This document shows, piece after piece, positions 1 to 5,894 of a stretch of 16,116 nucleotides of DNA. Each line of letters starts with the position of its first letter. The stretch's first letter is position 1. The stretch is from positions 1 through 16,116 of the forward strand of contig JAFGEY010000549.1 in the NCBI GenBank assembly GCA_016931365.1, in the 5' to 3' direction. The position numbers were made by a program, and so were the translations under genes. The stretch is from Anaerolineae bacterium. GTDB taxonomy: Bacteria; Chloroflexota; Anaerolineae; JAFGEY01. The notes under the pieces are model-generated. The model was not told the origin of the DNA. It ran no database searches and saw nothing but the letters and a program-made list of their open reading frames with translations.

Positions 1-648
1 CGCGGGGCCAAAGCGATGGGCCTGAGCGTGGTCAATGGTTTTACCGGTTCGAGCATCTGGCACCTGCTTTATGCCTTCCCGCCCTATGATTTCAAGGTCA
101 TTGACGAAGGCTTTAAATTCTTTGCCAGGATGTGGGGCCCAATCATGGACGAATTTAAGGCCAACGGCGTCAAATTCGGCCTCGAAGTCCATCCCACCGA
201 GATCGCCTTTGACATCGTCACTGCCAGGCGTGCCCTGGAAGCGATCGACCATCACCCCGCGTTCGGATTCAACTTTGACCCCAGCCATCTGCTCTGGCAG
301 GGCGTCGATCCGGTCAAGTTCATCCGCGCCTTCCCGGATCGCATTTTCCACGTCCACATGAAGGACGCCGCGGTCACCCTCGATGGCGAGAGCGGCATCC
401 TGTCGTCGCACTTGCCCTTTGGCGATCACCGGCGCGGGTGGGATTTTCGCTCGCTCGGCCACGGCCAGGTCAATTTCGACGCCATCATCCGCGCGCTCAA
501 CGACATCGCCTACCAGGGCCCGCTGTCGGTCGAGTGGGAAGATTCGGGGATGGAGCGCGAGTTCGGGGCCAAAGAAGCGTGCGAATTCGTGAAAAAGGTC
601 GATTTTGCGCCGTCCAACGTGGCCTTTGACGCCGCGTTCGACGGCTGA
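1..648 (+). CDS. Sugar phosphate isomerase/epimerase (xylose isomerase-like TIM barrel), 5'-truncated by window edge
   Basis: The frame is open from base 1 and stops at TGA 646-648, so only the last 215 codons are present; the ATG at 16 is probably internal. The protein resembles the AP endonuclease 2 / xylose isomerase-like TIM-barrel sugar isomerases and epimerases, usually about 300-330 aa, so roughly the first third is missing. Visible family motifs with probable divalent-metal ligands are Glu in LEVHP (codon at 184), Asp and His in FNFDPSH (277 and 286), His in HVHMKDA (349 and 355) and Glu in SVEWED (532). The sequence [16 protein letters not shown] is also typical of this family. Such enzymes act on cytosolic sugars, polyols or inositol derivatives; the exact substrate cannot be read from the fragment. 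A strong intrinsic terminator follows 20 nt after the stop, so this gene ends its transcription unit. Confidence 0.88.
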   Translation, partial: RGAKAMGLSVVNGFTGSSIWHLLYAFPPYDFKVIDEGFKFFARMWGPIMDEFKANGVKFGLEVHPTEIAFDIVTARRALEAIDHHPAFGFNFDPSHLLWQGVDPVKFIRAFPDRIFHVHMKDAAVTLDGESGILSSHLPFGDHRRGWDFRSLGHGQVNFDAIIRALNDIAYQGPLSVEWEDSGMEREFGAKEACEFVKKVDFAPSNVAFDAAFDG

Positions 649-667
649 GACGCGCTTTTGTCGGTAG

Positions 668-706
668 GGCGTGTGCAAATCGTTTCGATTCGCACACGCC
701 TTTTTT
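668..706 (+). terminator. Intrinsic terminator after the sugar isomerase gene
   Basis: A perfect 9-bp inverted repeat, GGCGTGTGC (668-676) and GCACACGCC (692-700), can extend inward through the AAATCG/CGATT pairing and is followed directly by six T residues (701-706). Stem, small loop and U-tract make this a classic Rho-independent terminator. Confidence 0.92.
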
Positions 707-734
707 GCCTTCCCACTTTGTTCGGGTATATAAT
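705..734 (+). promoter_or_regulatory. Sigma70-type promoter for the ribbon-helix-helix / phosphodiesterase pair
   Basis: TTGCCT (705-710) and a consensus TATAAT (729-734) are separated by 18 nt, 40 nt upstream of the ATG at 774. The -35 element overlaps the end of the upstream terminator U-tract. Found by eye, no transcript data. Confidence 0.65.
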
Positions 735-773
735 AGGTCAAGGACTGTTAAATGACAAAACAAGGAGCGACCT

Positions 774-983
774 ATGCCCGACCGCAAAGGCAAATACACC
801 ACGATCAGCATTCCCCGTGAATTGTACGACCGTGTGTCCGAAATGATCGCCGACACCGGCTTTCGCAGCGCCACGGAGTACATTGTTTATCTCACCCGTC
901 AGGCGGTGATCGCCATCGAAGCCGATCGTACCATGATCCACTCGCTGCCCTACCAGGTTCACACGCCAGACCATGACGCATAA
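774..983 (+). CDS. Small ribbon-helix-helix (CopG/Arc-like) protein
   Basis: This 69-aa protein begins with a short basic arm and a beta-strand-like segment (KYTTISIPRELYDRV, residues 5-20). Two predicted helices follow, with the phrase IADTGFRSATEYIVYLTRQAV at about 22-42. This is the typical layout of ribbon-helix-helix DNA-binding proteins, which dimerise through the strand and place it in the major groove. The start is set by AAGGAG (762-767) six nt before ATG 774, behind a good promoter. Its last 11 nt overlap the start of the phosphodiesterase gene at 973, so translation is probably coupled. It may autoregulate the pair or simply be a conserved companion. The C-terminal tail (about 45-69) has no recognisable motif. 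A toxin-antitoxin role is unlikely because the partner is a large enzyme. Confidence 0.82.
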   Translation: MPDRKGKYTTISIPRELYDRVSEMIADTGFRSATEYIVYLTRQAVIAIEADRTMIHSLPYQVHTPDHDA

Positions 984-2856
984 AAACCGCGTTTTGATCG
1001 TCGGCGTGGACGGCGCAGATCCCAACCTGACCGCACTGCTGATGTCGCAGGGCAAGCTGCCTCACCTGGCCGATCTCTGCGCGCGTGGCGCGTGGGGGCC
1101 GCTGCAAACCACCTTCCCGCCCGTTTCGCCCGTCGCCTGGATGACGTGTTTGAGTGGCGTTTCCCCGCGCGAACATGGCATCCACGACTTTATCACCAAG
1201 GCCGACGGCAGCTATCTGCCCACCATCGGCCTGTTCAACGTGCGTGGCGGCGTGGACGGCATCCCGGCCTATTCCAGCCGCCGTATTGCGCCGACGCTGG
1301 CCGAACGGCTGGCCGAGGCCGGCAAAAGGGCCTATATCCTGCAAGTGCCGGGCACCTTTCCGCCGATGCCGGTCAATGGCGGCGTGTTGGCCGGATTTGG
1401 CATGCCCGATCTGGTCGGCTCGTTCGGCGTCTCGGCCTGGTACACCACCGATCTGGAGGGCAAATCCGCCGCAGCGCCGGACGGCGCCGGGTTGATCCAG
1501 CCTTTGGATGTGGTCGGCGGCGGGGTGTGGCGCGGGCAGATCGCCGGGCCGGGCAAGGCGGCACAAGGCTTTACTCTCTATCGCAGTGATGAGGGCGTGG
1601 CGTTGGCCCTTGACGCCGGCGCTGGCCTGGCCGATGCGGGCTTTGCTGACGCAAAGCTTGGCGTCGGCGAGTGGAGCGGGTGGCTGCGCCTGGCCTTTGA
1701 CGTGCCGGGCGTGGGGCGCGTCCCAGGCTTGTGCCGCTTTAAGCTTGTTTCGCTGGGGCAGCGGGTCGAACTCTATCGCACCGCCGTGCAATGTGCGCCC
1801 GACATGCCGCTCTTTCAGTTGAGTGAGCCACCTGGATTTGGCGCTACACTGCAAGAGATGGTGGGGCCATTTGCTACCATCGGCATGCCCTCTGACCTCG
1901 ACGGCGTGCGGCGCGGCGTGGTCGACCTGGACACCTTTTTGCAGGATGCCTATTTCAACTGGGAGCGGCAGGTCGAAATGGCGCTGCGATTGATGGTCGA
2001 TGTAAATTGGGACCTGCTCTTTGCCCATCTGTTCACTGTTGACAATGTACAGCATCTCTTCTGGCACTGTCAGGATGAACTGCATCTGGCATATACCACA
2101 GAGAACGCAAAGCAATACGGAAACGAAATTGAAAATGCTTATTGTTGGATAGACGAACAGTTAGGACGGATGCTGGCATGTGTGGACAAGAACACGACGG
2201 TGATGGTGGTCAGCGATCACGGAGTTCTTCCCATTCACCGCCTGATTTACGTGAATGCCTGGCTGCGCGCGCAAGGCTATTTGGAGCCGCGCGAAGCGGA
2301 CAGGCCCGGCCAAACGCTTAGACTCGACTGGGATCGCACGCAGGCGGCGATGTTTGGCACGGGCGGCATCTGGCTGAATGTGCAGGGGCGCGACCCTCGC
2401 GGTGTAATCGGGCCAGGCGCGGCCTATGAGTCGCTGCGAAAGGAAATTGCCCAGGCGCTGCTCGACTGGCGTGATCCGGCCTCTGGCAGGCCGATCATTG
2501 GGCAGGTCTTTCGCGGCGAGCAGGTGTTCGGCGAATATGCGCGGCAGCACGGCCCGGATTTGCTCCCTGCTTTGATGCCCGGTTATGGCTTGGGGCGTGG
2601 CGAAGGACTGGGGCGGGTCATGTCGGGCACGCCGCTCAGCGGTGTACCGTTGATCGTCGATAACCGCACACCCTGGACCGGCGGGCACGAGGGGCCGTAT
2701 TTGCCGTCGGACGTGCCGGGACTGGGCATCTTTTGCGGCCCTGGGTTTGAGGCGGGGCAATCGCTCGGTGAGGCGAGCCTGCTCGACATCGCGCCGACGG
2801 TGCTGGTCGTGTTGGGCGTCGACGGCGGAGCAGCGATGGTGGGACGACCATTGTAG
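973..2856 (+). CDS. Alkaline phosphatase superfamily protein (type I phosphodiesterase / nucleotide pyrophosphatase-like)
   Basis: The 627-aa protein has the metal-binding skeleton of the alkaline phosphatase/NPP superfamily. An N-terminal VLIVGVDGADP carries Asp13. The segment SPVAWMTCLSG, followed by SPREHGI, aligns with the NPP nucleophile region and makes Ser52 the probable catalytic nucleophile, where NPPs carry Thr. FTVDNVQHLFWH provides Asp357 and His361, VVSDHG provides Asp415 and His416, and TGGHEGP provides His572. These positions match the two-zinc site of the family, so hydrolysis of a phosphate mono- or diester is expected; the substrate is unknown. There is no clear signal peptide, which suggests a cytosolic enzyme. 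The start overlaps the ribbon-helix-helix gene by 11 nt and has only a weak Shine-Dalgarno, which fits translational coupling. The stop codon lies inside a perfect palindrome. Confidence 0.88.
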   Translation: MTHKNRVLIVGVDGADPNLTALLMSQGKLPHLADLCARGAWGPLQTTFPPVSPVAWMTCLSGVSPREHGIHDFITKADGSYLPTIGLFNVRGGVDGIPAYSSRRIAPTLAERLAEAGKRAYILQVPGTFPPMPVNGGVLAGFGMPDLVGSFGVSAWYTTDLEGKSAAAPDGAGLIQPLDVVGGGVWRGQIAGPGKAAQGFTLYRSDEGVALALDAGAGLADAGFADAKLGVGEWSGWLRLAFDVPGVGRVPGLCRFKLVSLGQRVELYRTAVQCAPDMPLFQLSEPPGFGATLQEMVGPFATIGMPSDLDGVRRGVVDLDTFLQDAYFNWERQVEMALRLMVDVNWDLLFAHLFTVDNVQHLFWHCQDELHLAYTTENAKQYGNEIENAYCWIDEQLGRMLACVDKNTTVMVVSDHGVLPIHRLIYVNAWLRAQGYLEPREADRPGQTLRLDWDRTQAAMFGTGGIWLNVQGRDPRGVIGPGAAYESLRKEIAQALLDWRDPASGRPIIGQVFRGEQVFGEYARQHGPDLLPALMPGYGLGRGEGLGRVMSGTPLSGVPLIVDNRTPWTGGHEGPYLPSDVPGLGIFCGPGFEAGQSLGEASLLDIAPTVLVVLGVDGGAAMVGRPL

Positions 2857-2887
2857 ACCTTCCAGGTCTCCAAGACCTGGAAGGTCT
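2855..2887. repeat. Perfect 15-bp inverted repeat (dispersed-palindrome / REP-like), possible terminator
   Basis: The arms AGACCTTCCAGGTCT (2855-2869) and AGACCTGGAAGGTCT (2873-2887) are perfectly complementary around a 3-nt loop CCA. Each arm is itself partly palindromic (AGACCT...AGGTCT). The element begins inside the TAG stop codon of the phosphodiesterase gene. The only T-rich stretch after it is a weak CTCTTTT, so it could act as a terminator, but its composition looks more like the short mobile-type palindromes scattered through many Chloroflexota genomes. No second copy was seen in this window. Confidence 0.8.
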
Positions 2888-2966
2888 GCATCTCTTTTGC
2901 GGAACTTTTTTGCTCCCTGTGGCGTCTTGAGGGGGAAATAACAAACAAAAGTAAGGGAGTCAAGAG

Positions 2967-3389
2967 ATGAACAAGAAATGGACTGTTCTGATTGTGTTGC
3001 TCGATCTGGCGACGCTGATTCTATCGGCGTGCAGCAGAGCATCGGAATCGCCGCGTTCGCTGGAGGGCACCTCGTGGACGCTGCTGGCCTATCGCAAAAC
3101 CTCGCCGATCGAGGGGACGACGATCACGGCGACCTTTGAAGAGGGACGTGTATCTGGATCGGCGGGGTGCAATTCATACAGCGGGTTGTACGAGGTGGAT
3201 GGAGACAAGATCACCGTAGGAGCGCTCGCGATCACAATGATGGCCTGTGTGGAGCCTCAAGGCGTGATGGAGCAAGAGCAGACCTTTACCGAGTTTCTCG
3301 GTGCGGCGCAGACCTTCAGGTTTGAACGGGAGCAACTGTACATCTATTTCTCGGATCACGAAGCATTGACCTTTGTGCCCGCAGAATAA
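2967..3389 (+). CDS. META-domain (HslJ-like) lipoprotein
   Basis: The 140-aa protein has a short basic N-terminus, a hydrophobic stretch (residues 5-21) and a lipobox LSAC with Cys22, so export and lipid attachment at the membrane are expected. Residues about 33-138 form a META domain: LEGTSWTLLAY, then GRVSGSAGCNSYSGLYEV with Cys68, then ITMMACVEP with Cys94, ending in LTFVPAE. Family members such as HslJ are linked to heat-shock or antibiotic-stress tolerance, but the biochemical role is not known. An Asp at position 13 inside the hydrophobic core is slightly unusual for a signal peptide. The start is fixed by GGGAG (2955-2959) seven nt before ATG. No convincing own promoter was found between the upstream palindrome and the start. 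A strong terminator follows 39 nt after the stop. Confidence 0.88.
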   Translation: MNKKWTVLIVLLDLATLILSACSRASESPRSLEGTSWTLLAYRKTSPIEGTTITATFEEGRVSGSAGCNSYSGLYEVDGDKITVGALAITMMACVEPQGVMEQEQTFTEFLGAAQTFRFEREQLYIYFSDHEALTFVPAE

Positions 3390-3428
3390 GCAGATATGAT
3401 TATCGACGCAATTTGAGGGCCGAAATAC

Positions 3429-3466
3429 AACCGTCTGGTGCAGTGTGCTTTGCCAGACGGTTTTGT
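3429..3466 (+). terminator. Intrinsic terminator after the META lipoprotein gene
   Basis: The 10-bp perfect stem AACCGTCTGG (3429-3438) / CCAGACGGTT (3453-3462) has a 14-nt loop and is followed by a short T-rich run. It lies between the META gene and the FmdB-like gene and has the form of a Rho-independent terminator. Confidence 0.85.
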
Positions 3467-3480
3467 GTTGATGTGAATGC

Positions 3481-3509
3481 TTGCGCCGGGTTGGTGTTTC
3501 GAGTACAAT
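3481..3509 (+). promoter_or_regulatory. Upstream sigma70-type promoter candidate for the FmdB-like gene
   Basis: TTGCGC (3481-3486), a 17-nt spacer and TACAAT (3504-3509) lie directly downstream of the terminator. The spacing is ideal, although the -35 is only a half match. It would be a second, more distal promoter for the gene at 3602. Confidence 0.45.
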
Positions 3510-3543
3510 ACGAACAGTAACCAAATTGTTATTGACCTGTTCC

Positions 3544-3572
3544 TTGTCAGGGTTGCCAAAATGCGGTACAAT
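3544..3572 (+). promoter_or_regulatory. Proximal sigma70-type promoter for the FmdB-like gene
   Basis: TTGTCA (3544-3549) and TACAAT (3567-3572) are separated by exactly 17 nt, with the -10 box 29 nt upstream of ATG 3602. Each hexamer differs from consensus at one position, making this the best promoter match in the window. Confidence 0.7.
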
Positions 3573-3601
3573 GTCAAAAGAATATCCAAGGGGAAGTCTG
3601 G

Positions 3602-3907
3602 ATGCCAATCTATGTTTATCAATGTGATGATTGCGGCGTAACGTTTGAGCGTCGTCAGAGCATTGCTGCTACGCCGCTGACAGATTGTCCTGATTGTGGG
3701 GGGCAAGTTCATCGCGTAATTCAGCCCGTGGGCATTGTGTTCAAAGGCTCGGGTTTTTACGTCACCGACAACCGCAGCCCATCAGCGACGGCGCTGCCCG
3801 GAGAGAAAAAAGCGACCACTGAAACGGGTTCTGATACGGCCAAATCGTCCGAAGCGAGCAGCACCAAGACCGAAAAGACAGAAAAAACCACCTCGACCAC
3901 AGACTAG
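3602..3907 (+). CDS. FmdB-family zinc-ribbon protein
   Basis: The 101-aa protein starts MPIYVYQCDDCG and carries two CxxC knuckles (Cys8/Cys11 and Cys29/Cys32), with the FmdB hallmark IQPVGIVFKGSGFYVTD at about 40-57. It therefore belongs to the FmdB/CxxC_CxxC_SSSS family of putative regulatory zinc ribbons, whose role is still poorly defined. Residues from about 58 on are a low-complexity Ser/Thr/Lys/Glu tail, as is common in this family, and are probably disordered. The start is fixed by AGGGGAAG (3588-3596 region), a few nt before ATG. It stands alone between two promoters and a terminator-like hairpin, so it looks like a single-gene unit rather than part of the sensor operon. Confidence 0.92.
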   Translation: MPIYVYQCDDCGVTFERRQSIAATPLTDCPDCGGQVHRVIQPVGIVFKGSGFYVTDNRSPSATALPGEKKATTETGSDTAKSSEASSTKTEKTEKTTSTTD

Positions 3908-3929
3908 GCGGCTTCAAGCTGGCCGACCG

Positions 3930-3960
3930 ACCGGGGGTAGGTTTACCTCCGGTTTGTTGT
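3930..3960 (+). terminator. Terminator-like hairpin after the FmdB-like gene
   Basis: ACCGGGGGT (3930-3938) pairs with ACCTCCGGT (3945-3953) through 8 Watson-Crick pairs and one G-U, with a 6-nt loop and the T-rich TTGTTGTGT after it. The U-tract is interrupted, so termination may be partial. Confidence 0.55.
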
Positions 3961-4210
3961 GTAAAGGCATAGTGTTCGATCATAGGCGTTTATCCACCGT
4001 TGGGGGGCGTGTGGGAGGAGCATAGGTTTGATGTATACGCATCCGTCTCCTCCATATTCAGATTGGTTTGCGTGTGACAGCACAGGCGTCAGGAATGTGC
4101 GCGTTCCGACTCGATGTGGCTTTCTGTCAGCCGCCATGTCGCGGTGTACCCTCTATTTTCCTTCTGCTTTACCCTCGATATTCCTTTTTTGTTCTCGATC
4201 TGCACCGGCA

Positions 4211-4216
4211 GAGGTG
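4211..4216 (+). promoter_or_regulatory. Ribosome binding site that decides the start at 4221
   Basis: GAGGTG lies 4 nt before ATG 4221. The upstream in-frame starts (TTG 4068 and ATG 4095) have no comparable site and would add a Cys-rich stretch of about 50 residues with no protein-like pattern. Confidence 0.6.
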
Positions 4217-4220
4217 CGCG

Positions 4221-5855
4221 ATGTCACGTAGACGGTTTGTTGCCCGCGTCGTTGCCCTGATCTCGGTCAGTAGCATGCTGGGAGTTGTGTTTTTGCTGTT
4301 GAGCGTCTATGTGCTGCTTGACCTGGGACCGGAGACGCGCCGCGCGGAATTGGTCAAGACGCTGGTTTACGCGTTGGTTTCGGTGGTCGTCCTCAATGCG
4401 CTTGTTCTCGTGCAGTTGCATGGTGTGCTGTGCTTGCTGCGCGTCTGGGATCGCGGTCAGACGCCGGATGAGCACGTTTTACAGCGGGCACAACAGCAGG
4501 CTTTGATCTTTCCCAATCGATTGATCGCCGAGTTGGCCGCAATCGCTGTGGTTCTAGCAGTTATTTCCGTTTACGTCGATGTTGCATTTTCAGGATACCA
4601 GCTTGTTCCCGTCTTGATCAATGTCGCGCTGACATCCGTTTTTTTGCTAGGTATCGGCTTTGCGATCGACATTGGGCTGCGCGTGCTGCTGCACCCGATC
4701 CTGGTTCGCATTCCGCTACCGCCGCTGCCGGCGTGGGGGCGTTTTTCGGTGGGAATGAGGATCGTGATGATCTTGCTGCTGGTCGTATCGATCGTCGCGG
4801 TCGCAGCAGGCGCGTTTGCTTATTCGTATGTGATCAAGAGCGTCGATGAGTTTGCCGGGCAAGAACTGGCCTATCGGTTGGAGCAGGTGGTTGTTCCCGC
4901 GTTGCGCACGTCCCGCTTTTTGCAGATTGACCTTGAAGCGTATGCCCGCTCTGGGGAAGAGTTTTTTATTCTCAACCGGGCAGCCCGCTACGTCGAGTGG
5001 GCGCCTGCGCGCGACCTGTCAGACTATGAAAAGCGATTGTTCGCCCAGGCCCAGTCTCCCGTTTTGTACAAACGCGACTATTCATCACTTTGTGTCGTCG
5101 CCGTGTCTATAGACAAGGAGCGCGTGCTCGGTTTGGTCTATGACTCGCCAGCGATGCGATCCGCGTCGGCACAGGCGGCCTTTCGCATCTATATTGTCCT
5201 GGCCGTGATTTCGTTGGGCTTTACGGCGATCATCGGGCTGGCGGCGAGCCGTGATCTGGTGCGCACGCTCAATTATGTGACACAACGGATGGAAACACTG
5301 GTCGAACAAGCGGATGTGTCGCAAATCTCACCAGTCTCACACACTTCTTTGGATGAGATCGGCGACCTGGTGCGCGCGTTCAATCACATCCAGCAGCGCA
5401 CAGTGGCCTATACCGGGCAACTGCAAACCTCCGTCCAGGCGTTGGAAACAGCCAGCCTCAGCCGCCAGCAGTTACTCGATACGATGGTTGGCCTGACCGC
5501 TCCAGTGATCCCTGTGGCGCAAGGGCTGGCGGTGGTGCTGCTGTCCGGCTATTTCGACGAGGAACGGGCGGCGCATATCCGGCCCAACCTGCTTCGAGGC
5601 GTAGCCCGGGCCCGCGCGCAGATGGCGATCGTCGATCTGACGGCGGTGGCCCAAGTCAGCGCGCCTTTGACCGAACAGCTGTCTGTGGCGATCCGCTCGG
5701 TGATGCTGATGGGCTGTCAGGTGGTGCTCACCGGGGTTGGGCCGGACCTGGCCTGGACGCTATCGCAAGCAGGCACCGAACTGGACGATCTGCCCACCCG
5801 GCGTAACCTGGAAGACGGGTTGATGTATGCCTACGATCAATTGTCGATGAATTGA
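4221..5855 (+). CDS. Membrane-bound HAMP-STAS sensor (RsbR-like STAS protein)
   Basis: The 544-aa protein has about five N-terminal membrane helices (roughly 9-33, 44-72, 100-125, 128-157 and 174-206). A probably extracytoplasmic segment of about 110 residues follows (207-320), then a further helix (321-345). Next come a HAMP-like linker (345-397, with the LDEIGDLVRAFN signature, Asp378), a short coiled coil and a C-terminal STAS domain (about 422-540). It has the front end of a chemoreceptor or histidine kinase, but the output is STAS instead of a kinase. The STAS is divergent: where RsbR relatives read TGVPxxDT this one reads LTAVAQVSA, with Ser480-Ala481 replacing Asp-Thr, so the usual phospho-acceptor is missing. 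It is first of four STAS-ended genes, 39 nt before the next. It probably senses an envelope or external signal and passes it to a stressosome-like complex; this last point is inference. Confidence 0.82.
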   Translation: MSRRRFVARVVALISVSSMLGVVFLLLSVYVLLDLGPETRRAELVKTLVYALVSVVVLNALVLVQLHGVLCLLRVWDRGQTPDEHVLQRAQQQALIFPNRLIAELAAIAVVLAVISVYVDVAFSGYQLVPVLINVALTSVFLLGIGFAIDIGLRVLLHPILVRIPLPPLPAWGRFSVGMRIVMILLLVVSIVAVAAGAFAYSYVIKSVDEFAGQELAYRLEQVVVPALRTSRFLQIDLEAYARSGEEFFILNRAARYVEWAPARDLSDYEKRLFAQAQSPVLYKRDYSSLCVVAVSIDKERVLGLVYDSPAMRSASAQAAFRIYIVLAVISLGFTAIIGLAASRDLVRTLNYVTQRMETLVEQADVSQISPVSHTSLDEIGDLVRAFNHIQQRTVAYTGQLQTSVQALETASLSRQQLLDTMVGLTAPVIPVAQGLAVVLLSGYFDEERAAHIRPNLLRGVARARAQMAIVDLTAVAQVSAPLTEQLSVAIRSVMLMGCQVVLTGVGPDLAWTLSQAGTELDDLPTRRNLEDGLMYAYDQLSMN

Positions 5856-5894
5856 CACTCGTACTGTATCGATGTGATTGAGTAAAGGCAAGTT

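Larger units (their letters stand above)
3908..4220. other. 313-nt intergenic leader upstream of the four-gene STAS sensor operon
   Basis: After the hairpin at 3930-3953 no convincing sigma70 promoter could be found by eye, although this is where the operon promoter should be. GGAGGAG (4014-4020) and its exact complement CTCCTCC (4047-4053) form a 7-bp inverted repeat with a 26-nt loop. GGAGGAG also sits 7-10 nt before a TTG/ATG pair (4028 and 4031) that opens a 67-68 codon frame ending at 4229-4231, just past the next gene's start. The amino-acid make-up of that frame is unlike a normal protein, so it is not called as a gene. The stretch 4141-4200 is pyrimidine-rich. The region may be an untranslated leader or hold a promoter for an alternative sigma factor. 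Confidence 0.5.

Noticed and set aside
751..773. Palindromic operator for the ribbon-helix-helix protein between promoter and start
   Set aside because: Only short, imperfect matches (GTCA ... TGAC) were found; not enough to support a site.
892..2115. Long minus-strand open frame (407 codons) opposite the phosphodiesterase gene
   Set aside because: It is a shadow of the GC-rich + strand gene: rich in Arg, His, Gln and Ala, with no recognisable domain, while the + frame has full catalytic motifs.
4068..4220. N-terminal extension of the HAMP-STAS protein from TTG 4068 or ATG 4095
   Set aside because: No ribosome binding site, and the added residues are Cys-rich and not protein-like; ATG 4221 has GAGGTG in place.
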